From: Acidobacteriota bacterium
GTDB taxonomy: Bacteria; Acidobacteriota; Terriglobia; Bryobacterales; Bryobacteraceae
Length of the DNA: 64,000 bases
Direction of reading: 5' to 3'
NCBI GenBank assembly: GCA_017307505.1
Contig: JAFKEE010000033.1
Span: 62,001-126,000, forward strand
Within the stretch, counting starts at the first letter, position 1. Each line of letters opens with the position of its first letter. The position numbers and the translations under genes were made by a program. This document shows positions 1-6,272 of the stretch, piece after piece. Under the pieces are notes generated by a model, which did no database searches, was not told the DNA's origin, and was given only the letters and a program-made list of their open reading frames with translations.

Positions 1-465
1 CCCGTAGATGCGGTCGTCCGTTCCGAGAGTGAAGGAGCCGGTGAAGGACTCCGCCCGCCCAAGCCCGCGCGCTTCGATCTGATGACAGACTGTACAGCTG
101 ACACCTTCGCGGCCAAGGCTCGTCAGCCCGGCCAGTGCCAACTGCGTCCCGGCAATGCGTTTCGGGTACTGATCGATGGGTGCATGGCACCGCAGGCATT
201 TGTCTTCAATTGCCCGGGCTTCGGAAGGAGCGAGCGCCGTTTCAAAGGCGATCTTGGCGCGCCAGTACGGGTCCTGCGCGGCATGAGCCATCATCGAGTT
301 CTTCCACAGGTGCGAAGGACCGACCCAGCCGGCATCATCCCGCCAGGATCCGCCGGCATTCGGGATGCGGGTATGGCAAAGGGCGCAGGCCTGCTCCGGC
401 AGAAAGCGGGCGGGTTGCTGGGCGGCAAGGGACAGGGTGGCAAGCAGGAAAATGAGCGGTCTCAT
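1..465 (-). CDS. Multihaem c-type cytochrome, exported (C-terminus beyond window)
   Basis: The leftward reading frame stays open from an ATG at 465 to the window edge (155 codons), so the C-terminus is missing. The N-terminus is a signal peptide (MRPLIFLLATLSLAAQ). Three haem c attachment motifs are visible: CALCH near residue 28, CLRCH near residue 91 and CTVCH near residue 127. The spacing is that of a multihaem cytochrome c rather than a mono-haem cytochrome. By family knowledge it should be periplasmic and carry electrons; the partner and substrate cannot be told. Its ATG overlaps the stop codon of the upstream sigma factor (ATGA at 462-465), so the two are probably translationally coupled. 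This would also explain the absence of an obvious ribosome binding site of its own. Confidence 0.85.
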   Translation of the reverse strand, partial: MRPLIFLLATLSLAAQQPARFLPEQACALCHTRIPNAGGSWRDDAGWVGPSHLWKNSMMAHAAQDPYWRAKIAFETALAPSEARAIEDKCLRCHAPIDQYPKRIAGTQLALAGLTSLGREGVSCTVCHQIEARGLGRAESFTGSFTLGTDDRIYG

Positions 466-1076
466 GATGGGACTCCGGCGTTCCGGTTCAGCGAATTTCT
501 CAGCACGATCCGTGCGCGTCTCAGGCGCGTTCGGACAGCCATTTCTGTAATGTTCAGGCAGGCGGCAGTTTCCTTCGTGGAGAGCTGGTCCAGCACACGA
601 AGTTGAAACACCTGGTTGAGGAGGGGGGGCAGGGACTGGGCTGCGCCAGCGAGGGTTCCGGCGGTTTCGCGCACGATGAGGAGGTCGATCGGAGAATCCG
701 GTTGACGGAGGGGCACTAACTGGAGGCCATCCGAGAAGTCGTCAAAGGCGGGCGGAGCGAACCTGCTTTTGCGGCGGCGCTCGCGAAAACGATTGCGGGC
801 GATAGCCGTCAGCCAGTGCATTAGTAGATGCGGCTGTTTCAGGCTACTAAGCCCCTGGAAGGCCAGTGCCAGAGTCTCCTGCGCCAGATCCTGGGCCTCG
901 TCGGCATCCTGGCAGATGCGTAGCGCGTGCCGGTAGGCCGACGAATAGATGCGCTCGAATAGGAGCTCAATCGCGACACGGTTGCCGCGCGCGGACTGCC
1001 GGATGAGACAGCGGCGCGCCTGGCAGGAAGCGGTCTTCTGGGCAGTCAGGCACGGCGAATCACAAAATCTGGTCAT
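462..1076 (-). CDS. ECF-type RNA polymerase sigma factor
   Basis: About 204 residues with the two-domain ECF layout. Region 2 is near residues 35-95 (helix DADEAQDLAQETLALAF, then a basic NRFRERRRKSR stretch). Region 4 is a helix-turn-helix near 150-190 (LSTKETAACLNITEMAVRTR). A TTG at 1091 is in frame, but the ATG at 1076 is preferred; neither start has a clear Shine-Dalgarno. The N-terminal 25 residues contain four cysteines, unusual for ECF factors and possibly metal- or redox-binding. No anti-sigma gene is adjacent: the next gene is the multihaem cytochrome, coupled through an ATGA overlap. It would direct RNA polymerase to a dedicated promoter set that cannot be read from this window. 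Confidence 0.82.
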   Translation of the reverse strand: MTRFCDSPCLTAQKTASCQARRCLIRQSARGNRVAIELLFERIYSSAYRHALRICQDADEAQDLAQETLALAFQGLSSLKQPHLLMHWLTAIARNRFRERRRKSRFAPPAFDDFSDGLQLVPLRQPDSPIDLLIVRETAGTLAGAAQSLPPLLNQVFQLRVLDQLSTKETAACLNITEMAVRTRLRRARIVLRNSLNRNAGVPS

Positions 1077-1107
1077 GACAGCATCGGCCAAGAGCGTATC
1101 GTAAATG

Positions 1108-1147
1108 ACCGTTGGACGGGAGCCTTGGCGTGGTCCCGTCCAACGGT
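1108..1147 (-). terminator. Perfect 14-bp stem-loop between secreted repeat gene and ECF sigma gene
   Basis: Positions 1108-1121 and 1134-1147 are perfect reverse complements (14 bp, G+C-rich) around a 12-nt loop. The hairpin lies just after the stop of the gene ending at 1158 and before the sigma factor start. In the leftward direction it is followed by a weak CATTTACG tail, not a run of T. It may be an intrinsic terminator of the first gene, or an attenuator or RNA-processing site setting unequal expression of the two genes. Confidence 0.6.
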
Positions 1148-1157
1148 ATGCCGGAAT

Positions 1158-1895
1158 CTAGTCGCGGAGAACAAGCGTTTTGCCACTCGCGTCCGTCAAC
1201 TGCAGCGCTACCAGTTCGTCAGTGCAGGTGGAGAGCACGTATTTGACTGTGATGGTGGCTCCTACGTTGAGCTCAAAATCGCTGGCGAGGATCAGCCGTT
1301 CCGAGCCCAGCTTCACGCTGAGCAGCGAGGCATCGGCCAGCCGCAGGACAAGCGTCGGCTGCTGGATCCCCAGGCCCACATTGACGCGGTCGATGACGCC
1401 CGTAGCGGTTTTCGCGGTGGCGAGATCGATGCAGGCTCCGCAACTGGCCGGGCCCTGAGGCTGGACCCCATGGCCGCCCGGATTAATCCAGACCGGCACG
1501 CCGAGAGAGTCTCGCAAGGTGAGGCTGGTCGCGCCTTTGGTGATCCGGACTGCGTATAAGTAGGAGTCGGCGGTATTGTTCGACGGCGCGGCAAGGACGG
1601 AAACCGAGTCGCCAGCCGCCAGTTCGAAATCATTCTCCAGCAGGAACCAGATAGGTGCCAGCTTGATTTGGGTCTGATTGACGACGATGGAGGGATACTG
1701 CACGCCGTAGCCAATCTGGACACTGGTGATGGGGCCTGCAATGGTCTTCTGGGCCGTCATATTGAGCCCGGTGTGGGCCGGCTGGGTGCCGCCGTTTCCA
1801 CTAGCGGGAGCGGCCGGTCCGTTGTGGCCCTGGGCGAGGACAGCTGCCGCGGCCAGCACGGACGAGGACAGCAGGGAAAAGAATCTGCGATTCAT
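1158..1895 (-). CDS. Secreted protein with two copies of an unrecognised ~75-residue domain
   Basis: 245 residues from the ATG at 1895, which has GGAGAT six bases upstream; the longer open frame to 1979 lacks a signal peptide at its start. The signal peptide is MNRRFFSLLSSSVLAAAAVLAQ. Two internal repeats follow, at about 55-145 and 165-245. Both read G.I..V.vG.G.q.P..v, then a hydrophobic strand, a .ENDFEL.aG-like motif, a second strand, and an ending LTLRD.LG.PVW or LVLRD. The protein starting at 2454 carries a third copy. I do not recognise the family. A small beta-rich envelope domain is an inference from the alternating strand pattern. The gene lies behind a sigma-54-like promoter and ahead of the ECF sigma factor and cytochrome. 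Confidence 0.78.
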   Translation of the reverse strand: MNRRFFSLLSSSVLAAAAVLAQGHNGPAAPASGNGGTQPAHTGLNMTAQKTIAGPITSVQIGYGVQYPSIVVNQTQIKLAPIWFLLENDFELAAGDSVSVLAAPSNNTADSYLYAVRITKGATSLTLRDSLGVPVWINPGGHGVQPQGPASCGACIDLATAKTATGVIDRVNVGLGIQQPTLVLRLADASLLSVKLGSERLILASDFELNVGATITVKYVLSTCTDELVALQLTDASGKTLVLRD

Positions 1896-1939
1896 GGTGG
1901 ATCTCCATTCGTGAGGAATTCTGCGAACGCATATGGTGG

Positions 1940-1955
1940 TGCAACTCGCACTCCA
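1940..1955 (-). promoter_or_regulatory. Candidate sigma-54 (-24/-12) promoter, leftward
   Basis: Read leftward the site is TGGAGTGCGAGTTGCA. It fits TGGCACG-N4-TTGCW at 9 of 12 defined positions, including the invariant GG and GC with the required 10-nt spacing. The predicted start would be near 1928, about 33 nt before the ATG at 1895. It shares a 340-bp intergenic region with an opposite sigma-54-like site, next to a gene for an NtrC-family activator. Assignment is by motif and context only. Confidence 0.55.
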
Positions 1956-2153
1956 ATCGGTAAGCGATTGAAAATGCATTGACTTCGCTCACCGCCAGGA
2001 AGCCCGGAGCGCAGCATTTGCACTTTCCCCGGCCAAGGGCCGCAGGGACTGCGCGGCGGAGCGGGAATCTGCCCTCGAAGCGCAGCAGCATCGGCTCATC
2101 CAGTTGTGCAGGAATTGCGCGGCGGCCGTGCGCCGTTTGCGCGGTCTGCCGGG

Positions 2154-2169
2154 CTTTCCATATGGAAAG
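2154..2169. promoter_or_regulatory. 16-bp perfect palindrome, candidate activator or repressor site
   Basis: CTTTCCATATGGAAAG is fully self-complementary and lies in the divergent intergenic region 1896-2235, 25 bp upstream of the rightward -24 element. It is A+T-rich at its centre, unlike its surroundings. The 7-mer TGCGCGG also recurs at 2050, 2116 and 2138 (spacings of 66 and 22 bp). Either element could bind the Fis-type HTH of the response regulator. The rest of the intergenic region shows nothing I can name. Confidence 0.5.
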
Positions 2170-2194
2170 AAAAAGGATTGCCGCCTTTGCGATA

Positions 2195-2210
2195 TGGCTT
2201 TCGAACTGCA
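2195..2210 (+). promoter_or_regulatory. Candidate sigma-54 (-24/-12) promoter, rightward
   Basis: TGGCTTTCGAACTGCA matches the -24 TGGC and -12 TGCA cores with the invariant GG-N10-GC spacing (8 of 12 consensus positions). The predicted start is near 2221, 15 nt before the ATG at 2236. It would serve the small Cys-rich gene, the repeat-domain gene and possibly the kinase and activator genes, giving positive autoregulation. Confidence 0.55.
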
Positions 2211-2235
2211 ATGACTCTACGCAGAGGTAGACACC

Positions 2236-2433
2236 ATGAGAACAACAATCGCGATGCTGGTTTTTTGTGTGGCACTGGCGGCGCCGCTTGCCGCGGCCCG
2301 AGGCAACTGCCAGGGCCGGGGCCAGGGACAAGGCAGGGGCAAGGGTCAACAATGCAGTGGCCAGTGCGAACGGAAGCAATGCCAGAATTGCGCCAAAGCG
2401 GAATCCTGCCCCCGGGCACAGGCCAGGAAGTAA
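2236..2433 (+). CDS. Very small secreted Gly/Gln/Cys-rich protein
   Basis: 65 residues. A signal peptide (MRTTIAMLVFCVALAAPLAAA) is followed by a low-complexity basic stretch of alternating G, Q and R (residues 22-38) and then a cysteine cluster (C39, C43, C48, C51, C57) in a C-x3-C-x4-C-x2-C-x5-C pattern; C25 precedes it. AGAGG lies 8 nt before the ATG. No family is recognised. The spacing suggests metal or thiol binding in the periplasm, comparable in role (not sequence) to periplasmic metal-binding accessory proteins of stress two-component systems. It is the first gene behind the rightward sigma-54-like promoter, and the next gene starts 20 bp after its stop. Confidence 0.68.
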   Translation: MRTTIAMLVFCVALAAPLAAARGNCQGRGQGQGRGKGQQCSGQCERKQCQNCAKAESCPRAQARK

Positions 2434-2453
2434 GACGGAGCGGAGGTCGTGTT

Positions 2454-2849
2454 ATGAAGAACTGGCTACTGTGGTTATTCCTTGCGTCGTCGCCGGTGTG
2501 GGCCGGCGACGAACAAAAGCCGCCCATCGCTGAACAGCCTGTCGTTGAGGTGTCCGGCACCATCACTCGCGTCCAGATCGCCCTCGGTGAGGGCATGCCA
2601 TACCTGGAAGTCAAGACCGCCAAGGATGTGGTGAAACTGTATCTCGGGTCCATGCGGTACCTGGTGCAGGAGAATTTCACTCCCAAGGCCGGGGACGCGC
2701 TGGAGGCGAAGGGCTACAAGATGAGCGACAGTGTCGTGGCGATTCGCGTCGAGCTGCCCGCCAGCAAAAAAGTACTGAGACTTCGGGATGAAAACGGTTG
2801 GCCGCTCTGGATGGGGGGCATGCGCCGCGGCAGGAACAATAGCAAATAA
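2454..2849 (+). CDS. Secreted single-copy version of the repeat domain
   Basis: 131 residues. The start is fixed by a strong GGAGGT at 2442-2447 before the ATG at 2454. The signal peptide is MKNWLLWLFLASSPVWAG. Residues ~32-120 form one copy of the domain found twice in the protein encoded at 1158-1895: SGTITRVQIALGEGMPYLEV, a second strand, a .QENFTPKAGD motif, then LRLRDENGWPLW. The last dozen residues are Gly/Met/Arg-rich (MGGMRRGRNNSK). It is probably periplasmic or envelope-attached. It lies between the Cys-rich gene and the kinase gene in one direction, so it is likely part of the same sigma-54-dependent transcript. Confidence 0.78.
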   Translation: MKNWLLWLFLASSPVWAGDEQKPPIAEQPVVEVSGTITRVQIALGEGMPYLEVKTAKDVVKLYLGSMRYLVQENFTPKAGDALEAKGYKMSDSVVAIRVELPASKKVLRLRDENGWPLWMGGMRRGRNNSK

Positions 2850-2905
2850 GACCCTGAAGTCCGAGTCACCAACCGCGCAGAGTTTGCATCCCCAAGTACA
2901 GGTGT

Positions 2906-4012
2906 ATGGCTCCGTCTCAAGCAAGGCTGATCTGGCGTGCGGCGGCCGGCGTGCTGCTCGTGCTGCCGCTGGTCCTGATCGCCAATGCATTGCTGATGTT
3001 ACGGGAACTGGAGCAGGCGCGCGGAGCTTTCCTACGCGATAAGGCAGCCGAAATCGCCACCCGGCTCGAACAGATTCCGGTGGCCCGGTTGATTGACGAC
3101 GAGCCCGCAGTGCTTGACGTCCGAACCTACGGGCCGGCGGATGCCAAGGTCGAACCCTCCATCCGCCCCTTCTTTGATGGCCAGGAGCTGTTCCGTGTCG
3201 AGCAAAACAGCCGGGCAAACTTTCGGGCCTGGGTTCCCTATCACACCGTGGGCGAGACCAGGCTGGCCCGGTTGGACCTGAATCCGGCCGCCGCCGATTT
3301 CCTTACCGCTCGTCCGAGGCAAAACCTCTACTTGTCCATCGCCGTGGCCGTGGTGATGGGCCTGTTGACGGCGTACACGGCTTGGGCTCGTGAGAAGCAG
3401 GCGCGGCTGGCCCGCCTGGCCGAACTGGGCGAGATGTCGGCCGTACTCGCACACGAGATCCGGAATCCACTGGGCGCTCTCAAGGGATTCCTGCAACTTG
3501 CGCAGGAGCAGTCCACCGGAGATGCGCGCCTCTGGCTGGCTACTTCGCTGGAGCAGACCAGCCGCCTGGAGCAGCTCGTAAAAGACCTGCTCGCCTATGC
3601 CCGAGTCCCGCAGCCGAAATGGCAGGAGGTCCGCTGGGAGGAAATGGAAATGCGCTTGCGTCCGCATGCCCCCGGCGCCCTGTTCAGGCCCGCGGAGTTC
3701 AGTCTCCGAACAGATCCGGACATGCTGGAGCAAGCCGTACTGAATCTTCTGCGCAATGCGATGGATGCCGGAACCGAGGTCCGCCTGGAAGCGGCAGCAG
3801 GCTGGATCCGCATTACCGACAACGGGCCCGGCCTGCCCCCGGAGATCCGGCGGAAACTCTTCCAGCCCTTTGTGACAACGAAGGCGCAGGGCACCGGGCT
3901 GGGTCTGGTGATTGTTCGAAACCTGGTAAATGCCTTGCACGGCGAACTCGTGCTGCGCGACGCAAAGCCGGCCGGTACCTGTGCGGAGATCCGATGGAGC
4001 ACGAAACGATGA
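2906..4012 (+). CDS. Membrane sensor histidine kinase (NtrB/ZraS-like)
   Basis: 368 residues. Two membrane helices (about 9-32 and 140-160) bracket a ~105-residue extracytoplasmic domain with no recognised fold. No HAMP is obvious; helix two runs almost directly into the dimerisation domain. The H-box is AHEIRNPLGAL with the phospho-acceptor at H183. The ATPase domain has the N-box (N284 in NLLRNAMDAG), G1 (DNGPG, 305-309) and G2 (GTGLGL, 329-334). AGGTGT lies just before the ATG. Its stop overlaps the next gene's start as ATGA, so kinase and activator form a cognate pair. By family knowledge it autophosphorylates and passes phosphate to D52 of that regulator. The signal is unknown. Confidence 0.92.
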   Translation: MAPSQARLIWRAAAGVLLVLPLVLIANALLMLRELEQARGAFLRDKAAEIATRLEQIPVARLIDDEPAVLDVRTYGPADAKVEPSIRPFFDGQELFRVEQNSRANFRAWVPYHTVGETRLARLDLNPAAADFLTARPRQNLYLSIAVAVVMGLLTAYTAWAREKQARLARLAELGEMSAVLAHEIRNPLGALKGFLQLAQEQSTGDARLWLATSLEQTSRLEQLVKDLLAYARVPQPKWQEVRWEEMEMRLRPHAPGALFRPAEFSLRTDPDMLEQAVLNLLRNAMDAGTEVRLEAAAGWIRITDNGPGLPPEIRRKLFQPFVTTKAQGTGLGLVIVRNLVNALHGELVLRDAKPAGTCAEIRWSTKR

Positions 4013-5349
4013 ATCCGATTCTGGTGGTTGACGACGATCCCGGTTTTCGCAAATTGTTGGAGACCATCCTCGCCGGCGAAGGCTATCCTGTCGAGACTGC
4101 GGCCAAAGTGGGCGAGGCGCGGCGCCTGTGCGGAACTCGAGGCTATTCGCTTGTGGTCTCGGATCTGAAACTGCCGGACGGAGATGGCCTTGATGTGCAG
4201 AAGTGGTTCGCCGAACACGCCCCCAGGACACCGTTCGTTCTGATCACCGGCTTTGGTACGGTTTCGACGGCGGTCGACGCCATGAAGCGCGGCGCGCTGG
4301 ACTATCTGGAGAAGCCGCTGCGCAGTCCGGACGAACTGCGGCGCATTGTCCGCCGGGCCCTGGCCCTGGACAACGCCGGCACCGAGGCACCGGGAGCCCC
4401 GCAGCCGGCTGCTGGCGAATCAGGCGGCATGTGCGGCTCCATGGTGGCACGCGATCAGCGAATGCTTCACATCCTGGGTCTTCTTCAGCGCGTCGCTCCG
4501 ACCCCGGCCACCGTACTGCTGCTCGGCGAGAGTGGTGTCGGGAAAGAGGTGATCGCACGCTGCCTCCACGCCAACAGCCGCCGCGCCTCAAAGCCATTCG
4601 TCGCCGTGAACTGTGCCGCGCTGGCGCCCACCCTGATCGAAAGCGAACTGTTCGGACACGAGCGGGGCTCCTTCACCGGAGCTACCGACCGTCACAGCGG
4701 CGTCTTTGAGCGTGCTGACGGCGGCACCCTGTTTCTGGACGAAATCGGGGAACTGGACGCGGCCCTCCAGTCGAAGCTGCTGCGTGTTCTGCAGGAGCGT
4801 GTGTTTGAACGAGTAGGTGGTGGCAAGCCCGTCGAGGTGGATGTCCGTGTCATCGCGGCAACGAACCAGGACCTTGCCCGCGCGGTACAGGAAGGACGGT
4901 TCCGCTCGGATCTCTACTTTCGCCTCAGCACGTTTCCCATCGACATTCCGCCGCTGCGCGAGCGGCCTGCGGATATTGACGCGCTGGCTGAACTTTTCCT
5001 GGAGCGGGCGGCCAGGCGTTTTGAGAAGAACAATCTCCGCCTCAGCGACGAGGCTCGCTATGCCCTGCGTGCGCACTCGTGGCCGGGCAACGTCCGCGAG
5101 TTGGAGAACGTGATGGAACGAGCGGCGATTCTGGCGGACACCGTGGTGCTGCCGGAGCATTTCCCCTTCACCGCACCGGGTGCCGTCATCTCCCCCGGCG
5201 CCGGACCTCTCAACATGCGCGATCTGGAGCGGCGCGCCATTGCAGAGGCGCTCAAGCGCCACGACGGCAACCGCACGCATGCGGCACGGGAACTGGGCAT
5301 CAGCCTGCGGACACTTCAATACCGTCTAAAAGAGTATGGACTCGGCTGA
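4009..5349 (+). CDS. NtrC-family sigma-54-dependent response regulator
   Basis: 446 residues from the ATG at 4009 (an in-frame ATG at 3994 is less likely because it extends further into the kinase gene). The receiver domain spans 1-115 with phospho-acceptor D52 (VVSDLKLPDGDG) and K102. The AAA+ domain spans about 141-380: Walker A GESGVGKE (173-180), the sigma-54-contacting GSFTGA loop (220-225) and Walker B GTLFLDEIG (239-247). The C-terminal Fis-type HTH (~415-446) includes GNRTHAARELGISLRTLQYR. It should hydrolyse ATP to open sigma-54 promoter complexes. Two sigma-54-like sites lie 1.8 and 2.1 kb upstream in the locus, making a self-contained circuit likely. Confidence 0.93.
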   Translation: MNPILVVDDDPGFRKLLETILAGEGYPVETAAKVGEARRLCGTRGYSLVVSDLKLPDGDGLDVQKWFAEHAPRTPFVLITGFGTVSTAVDAMKRGALDYLEKPLRSPDELRRIVRRALALDNAGTEAPGAPQPAAGESGGMCGSMVARDQRMLHILGLLQRVAPTPATVLLLGESGVGKEVIARCLHANSRRASKPFVAVNCAALAPTLIESELFGHERGSFTGATDRHSGVFERADGGTLFLDEIGELDAALQSKLLRVLQERVFERVGGGKPVEVDVRVIAATNQDLARAVQEGRFRSDLYFRLSTFPIDIPPLRERPADIDALAELFLERAARRFEKNNLRLSDEARYALRAHSWPGNVRELENVMERAAILADTVVLPEHFPFTAPGAVISPGAGPLNMRDLERRAIAEALKRHDGNRTHAARELGISLRTLQYRLKEYGLG

Positions 5350-5713
5350 GAAGCCACACGACTGAATTGCGTTCGCCGATTGCGCCAGGATCGACGGAAG
5401 CAAGCCCTTGGCTTGACCGAGGCTGCAGGCGAACTCTGCTCCCACCGGAAACGGGTGCCGTTCCATCGGATTGGATACGGCGTTCGAATGCGGTTGCCGA
5501 ATGCGGTGACCAGCTCAGGGTGCCGCTGACCAGGCAGCGGTGGATTTGAACACGTTGCTGTATTCACTTTGGCGCTGCGGCTTGCAGAAAGAGCAGTAGG
5601 ATGTCATTACCTTTCAGCGGATTGCAGAGGGAGACGGATTCCATGCTTCTTGCATCCCAAAGGAATGGCGGTTGGCCTTCCCAGGGTTTGAACTGGTGAG
5701 TAGGGAAACCTCT
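5350..5713 (+). other. Intergenic region, no gene seen
   Basis: 364 bases between the activator gene and the small secreted protein gene. No convincing reading frame, RNA or repeat is visible. Two sigma-54-like near-matches are present: 5409-5424 has GG-N10-GC but a poor -12 core, and 5570-5586 has TGGC and TTGCA but 11-nt spacing. I regard neither as a promoter. Confidence 0.4.
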
Positions 5714-6049
5714 ATGAACAAGCTCAAGACGCTCTTTTTCGCCGCAGCCCTCACGATCGCCAGCCTGACTCCTATCTACGCAAAGTCGTACGATTTCTCA
5801 CTTTCGGCTCCCGTAACCGCCGGAACCGTGACGTTGGAACCCGGCCGGTACACCGTGAAGGTGGACGGAACCAGTGCCAAGTTGATCCTGGCCAAGAACA
5901 ACAAAGCCATCGAAGTGCCGCTGAAGGTAGCGGAAGGGACCACGAAGTTCAGGACGACGGCGATCAACACCAAGAGAGGGGCAGCCGCCACCGAATTGAC
6001 GTCCATTGACCTGGGCGGCTCCAAGATGAGAGTGGAATTCACCAAGTAG
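5714..6049 (+). CDS. Small secreted protein of unknown function
   Basis: 111 residues from the ATG at 5714, preceded by AGGGAAA; the longer open frame to 5672 places the signal peptide internally and is rejected. The signal peptide (MNKLKTLFFAAALTIASLTPIYA) leads into a ~85-residue domain of short beta-type stretches: YDFSLSAPVTAGTVTLEPGRY, VDGTSAKLILAKNNKAIEVP, a Thr-rich segment, then LGGSKMRVEFTK. Proteins of this size and pattern (secreted, LxPGxY, ending in G.. .I.F) recur in Acidobacteriota genomes, but no function is assigned that I know of. It is monocistronic and convergent with the gene ending at 6273. Confidence 0.75.
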   Translation: MNKLKTLFFAAALTIASLTPIYAKSYDFSLSAPVTAGTVTLEPGRYTVKVDGTSAKLILAKNNKAIEVPLKVAEGTTKFRTTAINTKRGAAATELTSIDLGGSKMRVEFTK

Positions 6050-6105
6050 CCTTAGCCGGTAAGCCCGGGGCAATCCGGGCGCAGCCGGATTCGCTCCAGC
6101 TATGC

Positions 6106-6225
6106 TCCAGGAGTCTCGGTCTCACCGTTTTCCGCCAACGACAGTGCCGATGGCCGGCCACGTCAGCGCGTCCTGTCAGTGCGCGCCGAAGCCGGTCCTC
6201 GGCTTCCACGAGACAGACTCCTGGA
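6106..6225. other. Structured convergent intergenic region with nested inverted repeats
   Basis: The arms 6106-6123 and 6210-6225 are reverse complements over 16 bp with one 2-nt bulge. A smaller hairpin, GAAGCCG-N5-CGGCTTC, is nested at 6188-6206, and GGCCGGCC sits in the middle. The region separates two converging genes, so a bidirectional terminator is the plain reading. The 120-nt span could also be a small structured RNA or a short mobile repeat. No copy is seen elsewhere in the window. Confidence 0.4.
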
Positions 6226-6272
6226 CTTCGGATATATCCTCAAAGGTTCCTGCCTAGTCCGGATTCCCGAGG

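Noticed and set aside
5409-5424. Second sigma-54-like match, TGGCTTG...GGCT
   Set aside because: Spacing is right but the -12 core lacks TGC, and the site is 290 bp from the next start codon.
5570-5586. Possible sigma-54 promoter before the secreted protein gene at 5714
   Set aside because: TGGC and TTGCA are both present, but 11 bases separate GG and GC. Sigma-54 tolerates almost no change from 10.
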